Of a stretch of DNA of 64,000 nucleotides, positions 9,367 through 17,487 are shown in pieces (the first letter of the stretch is position 1; each line of letters begins with the position of its first letter). The translations under genes and the position numbers were made by a program. Under the pieces are notes generated by a model. The model worked only from the letters and a program-made list of their open reading frames with translations, was not told the origin of the DNA and did not search any database. The DNA is from Blastococcus sp. CCUG 61487 (lineage in GTDB: Bacteria; Actinomycetota; Actinomycetes; Mycobacteriales; Geodermatophilaceae), in the NCBI RefSeq assembly GCF_005222955.1, contig NZ_LWUA01000223.1, forward strand, positions 50,745 through 114,744, in the 5' to 3' direction.

Positions 9367-11471
9367 CTCGGGTCGCGGCGGCGGAGCCGGACGGCGACGA
9401 GTGCGACGTCGTCGTCCGGCCGGCCCTGGACCAGGCGCTCGAGCAACTCGTCGAGGAGCTCCTCGAGCGGCAGGTCCGCCAGCTCGACCAGCGCGTCCCG
9501 CAGCCGAGCCACCCCCGCGTCGAGGTCGGCGTCGCGGCGCTCCACCAGGCCGTCGGTGTAGAGCAGCACTGTCGAGCCGTGGTCGAGGGTCACGACCGAC
9601 TCCCGGCGCTGGGCGCCGGCGTCGACACCGAGCATGAGGTCGCCCACCCACGGGGCCAGCTCGGCGACGGTCCCGTCCGGGTTCAGCAGCAGCGGCGGGA
9701 GGTGCCCGGCGTTGGCCCAGCGCATCCGGCTCACGCCGCGCCGGCGCTCCTCCGCCGTCTGCTCGAACCGGGCGACGGCGGCGGTCGCCAGCGTGGCCAG
9801 CTGGAGGGTGGCCATGCTGGCGTCCAGGCCGCGCAGGACCTCCACCGGATCGCCGTTGCTGTAGGTGGCGATGCCCCGCAGCAGGCTGCGCAGCTGACCC
9901 ATCGCCGCGGCGGCCTCGGTGTCGTGGCCGACGACGTCGCCGATGACCAGGATCGCGTCGCCGCTGGGCTGGAGGAACGCGTCGTACCAGTCCCCGCCCA
10001 CCCGCGCGGCCTCTGCGGCCGGCAGGTACCGCACCGCGATCTCGCTGTGCTCGGGCTCGGGCGGCTCGGTCAGCAGGCTGCGCTGCAGCCCCTCGGCGAG
10101 CTGCTGCTGGGCGCTGAACAGCCGCGCGTTGTCCCAGGCCAGCCCGGCCCGGTCCGCGACGTCCTGGGCGATCGCGACGTCCTCGTCGGTCGGGGCGTGC
10201 CCCTCCGCGTAGAAGAGGGTGAGCAGGCCCACGATCCGCCCACGGGCGCGCAGCGGGAGGGCGACCTCGCTGGCCGGGGCCAACAGGCCCAGCAGGTCGC
10301 GCGCAGGTCCCGGGGGCAGCAGGTCCAGGACGTCGGTCCCCCGGAAGGTCGCCGCCTCGCCGGTGTGCAGGGCGCGGGCGACCGGCGCGGTCATCGGCAT
10401 GGCGTCGAGGCGCACCTCGCGGTAGCGCTCCAGGAGCGAGCGCGCGCTGGGGTCCACGTGCCAGCTGCCGACGTCGCGGGGGTGGCCGTCGGCGCCGATC
10501 ACCGTCACCACGCAGAAGTCCGCCAGGGCCGGCACGACCAGCCGCGGCAGCCGGGCCGTGGCCACCTGGGTGTCGAGGGTGCCGGCGAGCTCCGCGGTGA
10601 CCTGGGCCAGGATGGCCATCTGCCGGGCCCACCGCTCGGCCCGCTCGTCGGCGGCCCGCCGCTCGGTGACCTCGAGGAAGTAGACCGACAGGCCGTCGGG
10701 CGTCGGCCAGGCGCGCAGCTCGTACCAGCCGTCCAGCGGCGCCGGGTAGTAGGCGTCGAAGGAGATCGGCTCCCCGCTGCTGACGGCCTTGCGGTAGCTC
10801 TCCTCGAAGACGCTGTTCAGCGCGGCGGGGAAGGCATCCCAGAGCACCTTCCCCAGCAGCTCGTCGCGGCCGTACCCGAGCAGCCGCTCGGCCTCGGCGT
10901 TCACGTGGGTGAAGTGCCACTCGCGGTCGAGGGAGTAGAAGCCCGCGGGCATGGCCTCCAGAATCCGGGTGACCCGCGTCGCGGCCTCGCGCTCGCCGGT
11001 GGTGTCGTACGCGGCGCCGATCAGGTGGTCGGTGCGGCCGTCGGGGCCGGGGAGGTGGCGGCCGCGGGCGTGGATCCACCGCGTCTCGCCGTCGGGGAGC
11101 ACGATCCGGTACTCGACGTCGTACTCGCCGGCGGTGTCGACGGCGGACTGCAGCGCTTCCGCGTGCCACCGCGCGTCGTCCGGGTGCACGCGGGCGTTGA
11201 ACGCGTCCAGCGACTCGGTGAAGGTCGCCGGGTCGTAGCCGAACATCCGCTGCAGCTGCTCGTCCCAGAGCAGGCGTCCGGTGACCGGTTCGTAGTCGAA
11301 CGTGCCGACCTGGCCGGCCTCCTTCGCCAGCTCCCAGCGCGCCCGCTCGTTCGTGTACTGGCGCTGCAGCGCGGCCAGCCGCTCCGCGACGGAGGCGTCG
11401 CCTCCGGGACATGACTCCTCGGCCGGACGGCCGCCGGTGGCGGCGTGCGTCCGGTCAGGGGATCGATCCAC
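9363..11471 (-). CDS. PAS-PAS-GAF sensor with SpoIIE/PP2C serine phosphatase domain
   Basis: A 702-residue cytoplasmic sensor phosphatase, probably controlling an anti-sigma/anti-anti-sigma switch of the RsbU/RsbP type. Residues about 50-165 and 170-285 are PAS domains (GTFDYEPVTGRLLWDEQLQ; FYSLDREWHFTHVNAEAE), 295-440 a GAF domain, and 465-700 the PPM phosphatase. Phosphatase signatures are GGDWYDAF, IGDVVGHDTEAAA, WANAGHLPP, YTDGLVERR and DDDVALVAVR, with the metal-binding aspartates present. The GTG start at 11471 follows GAGG at suitable spacing. No anti-sigma partner is adjacent. A paralogue with one PAS domain lies at 36455-38047. The stimulus is unknown. Confidence 0.92.
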   Translation of the reverse strand: MDRSPDRTHAATGGRPAEESCPGGDASVAERLAALQRQYTNERARWELAKEAGQVGTFDYEPVTGRLLWDEQLQRMFGYDPATFTESLDAFNARVHPDDARWHAEALQSAVDTAGEYDVEYRIVLPDGETRWIHARGRHLPGPDGRTDHLIGAAYDTTGEREAATRVTRILEAMPAGFYSLDREWHFTHVNAEAERLLGYGRDELLGKVLWDAFPAALNSVFEESYRKAVSSGEPISFDAYYPAPLDGWYELRAWPTPDGLSVYFLEVTERRAADERAERWARQMAILAQVTAELAGTLDTQVATARLPRLVVPALADFCVVTVIGADGHPRDVGSWHVDPSARSLLERYREVRLDAMPMTAPVARALHTGEAATFRGTDVLDLLPPGPARDLLGLLAPASEVALPLRARGRIVGLLTLFYAEGHAPTDEDVAIAQDVADRAGLAWDNARLFSAQQQLAEGLQRSLLTEPPEPEHSEIAVRYLPAAEAARVGGDWYDAFLQPSGDAILVIGDVVGHDTEAAAAMGQLRSLLRGIATYSNGDPVEVLRGLDASMATLQLATLATAAVARFEQTAEERRRGVSRMRWANAGHLPPLLLNPDGTVAELAPWVGDLMLGVDAGAQRRESVVTLDHGSTVLLYTDGLVERRDADLDAGVARLRDALVELADLPLEELLDELLERLVQGRPDDDVALVAVRLRRRDPS

Positions 11472-11596
11472 GGGTTACCTCTCGTCCAGGGCAGCCGCGC
11501 GTGGCTCGTCGCCGCGTTGTTCGGGCGCCGCCGGTACGCAGCAGTTATGTCACGGCCCGAGCGGGGGGCGCAACAGCCGGAGCAGGGAGTTCCGCG

Positions 11597-12343
11597 TCAC
11601 GTCGCGGGGACGACCAGGGTGAAGGCGGTGCTGCCGTCGTGTTCCACGTGCAACCCCGCCCGTCTCAGCAGCCTCCGGAGTCGCACCGGGTCGTCGGCTT
11701 CCGCGGTCGTGGTGGCGAGCAGCCGGGCGAGCCGACCCTTGTGGGCCTTGTTGAAGTGGCTCACCACCGTGCGCGTGCCGTCCGGCCGCTCGCTGAGCAC
11801 GTCCACGGTGACCGCGCCGGGCACCGGGGCGAGCGCGGCGTAGGAGCCGCTGCGCAGGTCGACGACGAGGTCGTCGACCGCGCCGAGGACGGGGGTGAGC
11901 ACCGGCTTCCACAGGCTGCGCAGGGTGGGCAGCCCGGGCAGGGCGGAGGTCGCGGAGAGCCGGTAGGCCGGGATCGGGTCGCCGGCCCGCACCAGCCCGA
12001 ACAGCGCCGAGCCGACGGCGAGCCGCCGCTCGGCGCGGGCACGCTGCGCGCGGGTCGTCGAGGCGACGTCCAGGGCGTCGTAGAGGACGCCGGTGTAGCG
12101 CTCGATCGCCGGCCGGGTGGGGCTGGTCCACAGCGCGGCGTTGCGGGCGATCTCGTCGTCCTGCTTCGGCGACAGCCCGAGGGCGGCCCGGGACGAGGGG
12201 ACGTCGTCGGCGAGCTTCACCAGGGTCTCGACCAGCTCGGTGCGCACGCCGGTGAGCTCGGGTGCGGTGAGCGCGGTCAGGTCGAGCGGGGCGCCGTCCC
12301 CGCCCGGGGCCTTGGTCTCCGACGGCGGCAGGAGAACCAGCAC
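11597..12343 (-). CDS. yaaA: YaaA-family peroxide stress protein (DUF328)
   Basis: A 248-residue YaaA protein. The family is known to lower intracellular iron and limit oxidative DNA damage during peroxide stress in E. coli, and to bind DNA. It shows the actinobacterial N-terminus LVLLPPSETKAPGGDG and the conserved C-terminal VVSHFNKAHKGRLARLL. It starts only 3 nt after the stop of xthA, so the two are transcribed together, which couples peroxide protection with repair of oxidised DNA. Full length, no anomalies. The biochemical role in actinobacteria is inferred from the family. Confidence 0.9.
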   Translation of the reverse strand: MLVLLPPSETKAPGGDGAPLDLTALTAPELTGVRTELVETLVKLADDVPSSRAALGLSPKQDDEIARNAALWTSPTRPAIERYTGVLYDALDVASTTRAQRARAERRLAVGSALFGLVRAGDPIPAYRLSATSALPGLPTLRSLWKPVLTPVLGAVDDLVVDLRSGSYAALAPVPGAVTVDVLSERPDGTRTVVSHFNKAHKGRLARLLATTTAEADDPVRLRRLLRRAGLHVEHDGSTAFTLVVPAT

Positions 12344-12346
12344 GGC

Positions 12347-13150
12347 CTACTCCCCGAGGTCCACGATCACGGGGGCGTGGTCGCTGGCGCCCTTGCCCTT
12401 GCGCTCCTCGCGGTCGATCCGGGCGTCGACCACCCGCCGCTGGAAGGCCGGGTTGCCGAGCACGAAGTCGATCCGCATGCCCTCGCGGCGCGGGAAGCGC
12501 AGCTGCGTGTAGTCCCAGTAGGTGTAGACGCCCGGGCCGGGGGCGTAGGGCCGGACGACATCGGCGTACCCGGCGTCGACGACGCGTGCGAACGCCGCGC
12601 GCTCGGCCGGCGAGACGTGCGTGGAGTGGGTGAAGACCGACATGTCCCAGACGTCGTCGTCCTGTGGCGCGATGTTCCAGTCGCCGACCAGCGCCGTGGG
12701 CAGCTCGGGCCGCTCGGCCAGCCAGCGCGACGCCGCCGTCCGCAACGCGTCGAGCCACGCCAGCTTGTAGTCCAGGTGCGGGTCGGCCAGCGCGCGGCCG
12801 TTGGGCACGTAGAGGCTCCACACCCGGACGCCGGCGCAGGTGGCTCCGATGGCCCGCGCCTCCGGCGTCGGGTCCAGCCCCTCCTTCGACGACCAGGAGG
12901 GCATGCCGTCGAAGCCGATCTCGACGTCGTCGATGCCCACCCGGGACAGGATCGCGACGCCGTTCCACTGCGAGTGGCCGACATGCGCGACCTCGTACCC
13001 CAGGGCGCTGAAGACCATCTCCGGGAACTGGTCGTCGCGGCACTTGGTCTCCTGCAGGGCCAGCACGTCGACGTCGTGCCGCTGCAGGAAGGCGGCCACG
13101 CGGTCGGCCCGGGTACGGATCGAGTTCACGTTCCAGGTCGCCAGGCGCAT
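12347..13150 (-). CDS. xthA: Exodeoxyribonuclease III / AP endonuclease
   Basis: A 267-residue Mg-dependent EEP-fold nuclease that incises abasic sites and has 3'-phosphatase/exonuclease activity in base-excision repair. The catalytic motifs are all visible: TWNVNSIRTR at the N-terminus, LQETK near residue 35, GDWNIAP near 156, RIDFVLG near 225, and SDHAPV near the C-terminus with the catalytic Asp-His. First gene of a two-gene unit with yaaA. The start codon is ATG at 13150; the desaturase gene ends 15 nt upstream on the same strand, so read-through from it is possible. Confidence 0.95.
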   Translation of the reverse strand: MRLATWNVNSIRTRADRVAAFLQRHDVDVLALQETKCRDDQFPEMVFSALGYEVAHVGHSQWNGVAILSRVGIDDVEIGFDGMPSWSSKEGLDPTPEARAIGATCAGVRVWSLYVPNGRALADPHLDYKLAWLDALRTAASRWLAERPELPTALVGDWNIAPQDDDVWDMSVFTHSTHVSPAERAAFARVVDAGYADVVRPYAPGPGVYTYWDYTQLRFPRREGMRIDFVLGNPAFQRRVVDARIDREERKGKGASDHAPVIVDLGE

Positions 13151-13165
13151 GGCGACCGACCCTAC

Positions 13166-14116
13166 TTACAGCTGGACGGGGACCTCGCCCCTGGCGGCCA
13201 TCCGGGCGCGCAGCCGCTCGCGGCTCTCCACGAACTTGGTCGCCTGCGCGTCGAGACCGGTCAGGAAGGCCGCCAGCTCCTCGCGGGCCCGCTCGCCCTC
13301 GGGCCCGAGATCGCTGCGCTCGAAGACCTTCCAGGTGCGCAGGATGGGGGCGACGACCTCGTCGTGGTGCAGCCGCAGGTCGTAGATGCCGGCCTTGGCG
13401 ATGATCGTCGAATTCTTGCGGAAGTTGGCCATGTTCGCGCCGGGCATCTCGAAGGTCATGACCTCCTTCGCCACGGCCTTCATCATCTCGTCCGGGTCGA
13501 TGTCGAACGCCGCGGTGACGAGGTTCCGGTAGAAGATCATGTGCAGGTTCTCGTCGGTCGCGATGCGGGCGAGCAGCTTGTCGGCGATCGGGTCGCCGGT
13601 GGCCCGGCCGGTGTTGCGGTGCGAGACGCGGGTCGCGAGCTCCTGGAACGACACGTAGGCGATCGCCTCGAGCGAGCTCTTGTCGCCGGAGTCGTAGCCG
13701 GTGGTCATGTAGTCCATCCGGGCCCGCTCCAGCTCGACCGGGTCGACCCCGCGGGTGACCACCAGGTAGTCGCGAAGCGCGACGCCGTGCCGGCCCTCCT
13801 CCGCCGTCCAGCGCCCGACCCACTGCCCCCAGGCGCCGTCGCGGCCGAACCGGGTGGCGATCTCGCGGTGGTAGCTCGGCAGGTTGTCCTCGGTCAGCAG
13901 GTTGACGAACATCGCGGCCTTCGCCGTCGCGTCCAGCCGGGACTGCTCGGGCGACCAGTCCTCGCCGCCGAGGAAGGCGAAGTTCCGCCCCTCGTCCCAG
14001 GGGACGTAGTCGTGCGGGTGCCACTCCTTGGCCATCCGGATGTGCCGGTCGAGGTTCTCCGCGACCACCGGCTCGAGCTCGATGAGCACCGCGCTCTGCG
14101 GATCGGTCCTGGACAT
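13166..14116 (-). CDS. desA: Acyl-ACP desaturase (soluble di-iron, type 2)
   Basis: A 316-residue soluble fatty-acyl-ACP desaturase of the DesA1/DesA2 type, introducing a double bond into acyl chains with a carboxylate-bridged di-iron centre. Ligand motifs are LLTEDNLPSYHREIATRF near residue 70, EEGRHGVALRDYL near 105, and DENLHMIFYRNL near 185. The ATG at 14116 is chosen over longer forms because GGAGGTG precedes it by 5 nt and the extra upstream residues are Arg/Pro-rich non-homologous sequence. A TACGG-CT-CCGTA inverted repeat lies 39 bp upstream and may be its operator. Electron donor genes are not adjacent. Confidence 0.93.
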   Translation of the reverse strand: MSRTDPQSAVLIELEPVVAENLDRHIRMAKEWHPHDYVPWDEGRNFAFLGGEDWSPEQSRLDATAKAAMFVNLLTEDNLPSYHREIATRFGRDGAWGQWVGRWTAEEGRHGVALRDYLVVTRGVDPVELERARMDYMTTGYDSGDKSSLEAIAYVSFQELATRVSHRNTGRATGDPIADKLLARIATDENLHMIFYRNLVTAAFDIDPDEMMKAVAKEVMTFEMPGANMANFRKNSTIIAKAGIYDLRLHHDEVVAPILRTWKVFERSDLGPEGERAREELAAFLTGLDAQATKFVESRERLRARMAARGEVPVQL

Positions 14117-14154
14117 CCGTGCACCTCCGGGAATCTGCCTACGCCTACGTAACC

Positions 14155-14166
14155 TACGGCTCCGTA
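14155..14166. promoter_or_regulatory. Inverted repeat TACGG-N2-CCGTA upstream of the desaturase
   Basis: TACGGCTCCGTA is a perfect 5-bp inverted repeat with a 2-bp spacer. It is embedded in a locally A/T-richer stretch with two copies of CGTAACC and a TACGTA palindrome. It lies between the divergent desaturase and LCP genes. Its shape suits a TetR-family operator, and actinobacterial desaturases are often under TetR control; the cognate regulator is not evident here. Confidence 0.4.
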
Positions 14167-14280
14167 ACCGCCGCCGCGACGCCTCCGGCGTGTCGCCCGC
14201 GCGGGGGGTACGCGGCCACCCGGCGGCCGCCGGGCGTCGTCGGCGCCGGTTCGGTGGGACCATGGGTCGGTGACCTCGGA

Positions 14281-15882
14281 GTGCGCAGCGACGGCCGACC
14301 GGTGAGTTCCGCGCCCGCGGCACCGGCCGGACCGCCGTCCGCGGCTCCTCCGCCCCGGTCCGGCAGGCGGCGTGCCGGCAGCCTCCGTGCCGCGCTCGGC
14401 TGGACCGTCCTCAACGCCGCCGTCCCCGGTACCGCCTTCCTGGCGGCCGGTCGCCGCGTGCTCGGTGGGGTCGTCCTGGGGCTGTTCCTGCTGCTGGCGG
14501 CGGGCGGGCTCTGGCTGGCCACCGGTGGCCAGCGCTCCGCGGTCCGGGCGGCGGTGGACACCGAGTGGCTGCTGTGGATCGTCGGGGGCGTCGGCGTCCT
14601 GGCCCTGCTGTGGTGCCTCTCGGTGGTCGCGGGCTACCTGCTCCTCGTCCCCCGCGGCCTCGGTCGCGGCAAGCGCGTCCTCGGCGGCGTGGTGGTCGTG
14701 GGGCTGGTCGTGGCAGTCGTCACCCCGGCGGTGGCGGCGGGCCGGATCGGGCTGGTGCAGCGCGACCTCATCGCCGACGTCTTCACCGACGACGGCAGGT
14801 CGGCGACCGTCGACGAGGACCGGAACCCGTTCGGCGACAAGGGGCGGGTGAACATCCTCCTGCTCGGCGGCGACGGCGGCGAGGGGCGCGAGGGCGTGCG
14901 CACCGACACCGTCATCGTGGCCAGCGTCGACACCGGCGACGGCACGACGACGCTGTTCAGCCTGCCCCGGAACCTCGAGGACCTGCCCTTCCCGGACGAC
15001 AGCCCGCTCGGCGACCTGTACCCCGACGGCTTCGACGCGGGGTCCGAGAGCGAGAGCCTGCTCAACGCCGTCTACCGCAACGGGCCGGCCATGTACCCCG
15101 ACGTCCTCGGCGCGACCGACGACGCCGGTGCGGACTTCCTCAAGCTCGGGGTCGGCGAGGCGCTCGGCCTGGAGATCGACTACCACGTGCTGATCAACCT
15201 GGAGGGGTTCAGCCGGCTCGTCGACGCGCTCGGCGGCATCACGGTGAACGTCAACTACTGGGTGCCGATCGGCGGCGAGCCCACGCTGGGCGTGCTCCCC
15301 GACGACTACATCGCGCCCGGGCCGGACCAGCGCCTGGACGGAGCCACCGCGCTCGCCTTCGCGCGCGGCCGCTTCGGGCTCACCGACTACGACCGCATGG
15401 ACCGGCAGCGCTGCGCGATCGACGCGATCGTCGACGCCGCCGACCCGATGACGCTGCTGCGCAAGTACCAGGAGATCGCCCGCACAACGAAGGATGTCGT
15501 CTCCACCGACATCCCGCGCTCGGTCCTGGACGACCTGGTCGACCTGGCCTTCCTCGTCAAGGACGCCGACATCCGCAGCGTCGTCTTCGACCCTTCGGTG
15601 ATCGATCCGGCCTATCCGGACTACGACGAGATCCGGCGGATCGTCTTCGCGGCGCTCATGACGCCGGACGGGCCCGACTCGGCCACCCCGCCGCCCGACG
15701 ACGCCGGGGACGGCGACCCGGTCGGCACGGGCGGGGCCCCGCAGAGCGGTTCCACCGCCACGCCCTCGACGAGCACCACCGAGCCGCCGGTGCGGCCGAG
15801 CGACATCGGTGACGCCTGCGCCTACGACCGCGCCCAGGCCGCGGAGGCGCGGGCCGCCGGCAAGCCGCCCACGCGCCGCTGA
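14281..15882 (+). CDS. LytR-CpsA-Psr (LCP) family cell-wall polymer transferase
   Basis: About 533 residues. LCP enzymes transfer lipid-linked glycopolymers (arabinogalactan, teichoic-like polymers) to peptidoglycan outside the membrane. An N-terminal Pro/Arg-rich cytoplasmic segment is followed by four hydrophobic stretches around residues 40-150 (for example LGGVVLGLFLLLAAGG, GGVVVVGLVVAVVTPAV), more than the single helix usual in the family. The LCP domain follows at about 200-400 with the pyrophosphate-binding Arg/Asp motifs VRTDTVIVASVD, FSLPRNLED and AFARGRFGLTDYDRMDRQR. The tail is low-complexity Thr/Ser/Pro. The start is uncertain: GTG 14281 or GTG 14302, both lacking a strong ribosome site. 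Confidence 0.87.
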   Translation: MRSDGRPVSSAPAAPAGPPSAAPPPRSGRRRAGSLRAALGWTVLNAAVPGTAFLAAGRRVLGGVVLGLFLLLAAGGLWLATGGQRSAVRAAVDTEWLLWIVGGVGVLALLWCLSVVAGYLLLVPRGLGRGKRVLGGVVVVGLVVAVVTPAVAAGRIGLVQRDLIADVFTDDGRSATVDEDRNPFGDKGRVNILLLGGDGGEGREGVRTDTVIVASVDTGDGTTTLFSLPRNLEDLPFPDDSPLGDLYPDGFDAGSESESLLNAVYRNGPAMYPDVLGATDDAGADFLKLGVGEALGLEIDYHVLINLEGFSRLVDALGGITVNVNYWVPIGGEPTLGVLPDDYIAPGPDQRLDGATALAFARGRFGLTDYDRMDRQRCAIDAIVDAADPMTLLRKYQEIARTTKDVVSTDIPRSVLDDLVDLAFLVKDADIRSVVFDPSVIDPAYPDYDEIRRIVFAALMTPDGPDSATPPPDDAGDGDPVGTGGAPQSGSTATPSTSTTEPPVRPSDIGDACAYDRAQAAEARAAGKPPTRR

Positions 15883-15895
15883 CCCACACCGCGGG

Positions 15896-16279
15896 TCACA
15901 TCGCGGCGAGCTGGAGCAGGTTGCCGCAGGTGTCGTCGAGCACCGCCGTCGTGACCGGGCCCATCTCGGTCGGTGGCTGGGTGAAGCGCACCCCGAGCCC
16001 GGTCAGCCGGTCGTACTCGGCCTGCACGTCGGCGACGGTGAAGGAGTTGTAGGGGATGCCCTCGGCGACCAGCCCGTCCTTGTACGCCCTGGCGACCGGG
16101 TTCTCGTCGGGCTCCAGGACGAGCTCCACGCCGTCGGGCTGCTCGGGCGAGACGACGGTGAGCCAGCGGTGCTCGCCCATCGGGATGTCGTTCTTCTTCA
16201 CGAAGCCGAGGACGTCGGTGTAGAAGCGCAGGGCCTTCTCCTGGTCGTCGACGAAGACGCTGGTCAGGGTGATCCGCAC
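15896..16279 (-). CDS. VOC-family (glyoxalase/bleomycin-resistance fold) protein
   Basis: A 127-residue vicinal-oxygen-chelate protein. It begins TSVFVDDQEKALRFYTDVLGF, the typical first beta-alpha-beta-beta-beta unit, and ends in TTAVLDDTCGNLLQLAAM, where the metal-ligand Glu position of many members is occupied by Gln/Asn. Substrate unknown. It follows the ArsR gene after 9 nt on the same strand, so the pair is probably co-transcribed and controlled by the palindromic operator upstream of arsR. This ArsR-VOC pairing is common in actinobacteria. Confidence 0.88.
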   Translation of the reverse strand: MRITLTSVFVDDQEKALRFYTDVLGFVKKNDIPMGEHRWLTVVSPEQPDGVELVLEPDENPVARAYKDGLVAEGIPYNSFTVADVQAEYDRLTGLGVRFTQPPTEMGPVTTAVLDDTCGNLLQLAAM

Positions 16280-16288
16280 GGGGTCCTC

Positions 16289-16594
16289 CTAGGGGTTCGC
16301 TCCCGGGGGCGGGGGCTCGGGGTCGAGGCGCCAGCGGTCGGTGATGGCGCGCAGGGGAGAGGTGTCGAGGTCGTGGAACTTGTAGCGGCCCTCCCGCCGG
16401 GTCCGGACCAGCCCGGCCCTCTCCAGGACGTCGAGGTGCTGGGAGACGGCCTGGCGGGAGGAGGTGGACCCGTGGCGGGTGATCAGCCGGGTGACGAGCT
16501 CGTACAGGGTCTGGCCCGAGCGCTCCTGCAGCTCGTCGAGGAGCGCTCGTCGGGTGGGGTCGGCGAGCGCCTTGAACACGTCGCCCACGACCAC
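16289..16594 (-). CDS. ArsR-family winged-helix repressor
   Basis: About 101 residues. The sequence VFKALADPTRRALLDELQERSGQTLYELVT and [29 protein letters not shown] is a complete ArsR/SmtB winged helix with the recognition helix in SRQAVSQHL. No cysteine metal-sensing motif is visible, so this is the non-metal subgroup that often controls an adjacent VOC or SRPBCC gene. The start may be GTG 16594 or GTG 16588; upstream frame is not conserved. An 8-bp inverted repeat begins 7 bp upstream, the expected place for autorepression. Confidence 0.9.
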   Translation of the reverse strand: MVVGDVFKALADPTRRALLDELQERSGQTLYELVTRLITRHGSTSSRQAVSQHLDVLERAGLVRTRREGRYKFHDLDTSPLRAITDRWRLDPEPPPPGANP

Positions 16595-16600
16595 GACGAT

Positions 16601-16620
16601 AGGCAAGCAACCGCTTGCCT
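16601..16620. promoter_or_regulatory. Probable ArsR operator
   Basis: AGGCAAGC-AACC-GCTTGCCT is a perfect inverted repeat (8-bp arms, 4-bp spacer). It lies between the start of the ArsR gene on the minus strand and the acetyltransferase on the plus strand. Position and symmetry indicate an autoregulatory ArsR site that could also influence the divergent gene. Confidence 0.65.
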
Positions 16621-16669
16621 GACAAGCCCGGGCGGACCGGCGCGGTGCGGGCGCGGGAGGATGTCCGTC

Positions 16670-17236
16670 GTGGCCACCGTCGACGTCCGTGCGGAGACCG
16701 GCGTGGACACCGCGTTGCGTGCCGACCTGCTCGCCTGCTGGACCGACGTGAGCAACGCCGGCGGCGCGGTCGGCTTCGTGCCGCCGGTGACCCCCGACGA
16801 CGTCGCTCCGGCGCTGGAGCGGCTGGTCGAGGGGGTCGCCTCGGGGCGGGACGTGCTGTGCGTGCTGACCGTGGACGGCGTCCTCGCGGGTTTCGCGGTC
16901 CTCGTCGGGTCGTCGTCCCCGCTGCGCCGGCACTGGGCGACGGTCCTGCGGGTGCAGGTGCACCCCTCCCGGCAGGGCACCGGCCTCGGGCGGGCGCTCA
17001 TGGAGGGCGTCCACCGCATCGCCGTCGGGCGCGGGTGGGAGTTCCTCACGCTCAGCGCGCGCGGGGGCACCGGGGTGGACGGCTTCTACCGGGGCCTCGG
17101 CTACACGGAGTTCGGCCGGCTGCCCGGAGCCGTGCGGGTCGCCCCCGGGGACGACCGCGACGAGATCCTGCTGATCCGCCGGCTGCAGGCCCCCGTCCCC
17201 GAGCAGCCGCGCGCTCTGGTAGACCCGGGGTCATGA
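16670..17236 (+). CDS. GNAT-family N-acetyltransferase
   Basis: About 188 residues. The acetyl-CoA-binding motif A reads VLRVQVHPSRQGTGLGRALMEGVHR (R/QxxGxG/A as QGTGLG) near residue 105, followed by a motif-B-like DGFYRGLGYTEFGR. Substrate unknown. GGAGG at 16656-16660 leaves no spacer for the ATG at 16661 but an ideal one for GTG 16670, so the latter is preferred. It diverges from the ArsR gene across the operator and overlaps the next small membrane-protein gene by ATGA. Confidence 0.85.
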   Translation: MATVDVRAETGVDTALRADLLACWTDVSNAGGAVGFVPPVTPDDVAPALERLVEGVASGRDVLCVLTVDGVLAGFAVLVGSSSPLRRHWATVLRVQVHPSRQGTGLGRALMEGVHRIAVGRGWEFLTLSARGGTGVDGFYRGLGYTEFGRLPGAVRVAPGDDRDEILLIRRLQAPVPEQPRALVDPGS

Positions 17237-17469
17237 CCCCCGGCTCTCCCGACCGCACGCCCGACCACGGCCGCACCCCCGAGCAGGCCAGGGTCCGGCA
17301 GATCGCGCTGTTCGTCGTCGGGATCGCCGTCGTCCTGCTGGTCTCGTCGGTAACCTGGTTCGGCAGCGACAGGGCGGGCTGGGGCGTGGCCCAGCTGGTG
17401 GTCGCCGTCGTGGTGGCGGTCGTGGGCGCGGTCCTGTACCGGCGGGCCTCGGACGGTCGGGGGCGATAG
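17233..17469 (+). CDS. Small two-helix membrane protein, unknown function
   Basis: 78 residues: a polar N-terminus of about 25 residues, then two hydrophobic helices (IALFVVGIAVVLLVSSV and WGVAQLVVAVVVAVVGAVLY) and a short Arg-rich tail. Its ATG overlaps the acetyltransferase stop, so expression is probably coupled. No family recognised. The positive tail suggests both termini are cytoplasmic. Confidence 0.7.
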   Translation: MTPGSPDRTPDHGRTPEQARVRQIALFVVGIAVVLLVSSVTWFGSDRAGWGVAQLVVAVVVAVVGAVLYRRASDGRGR

Positions 17470-17487
17470 GTCCGTCGCCGGACCCGG

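Noticed and set aside
11411..14152. A 913-codon open frame on the plus strand across yaaA, xthA and the desaturase
   Set aside because: It is antisense to three clearly conserved genes and shows only low-complexity composition.
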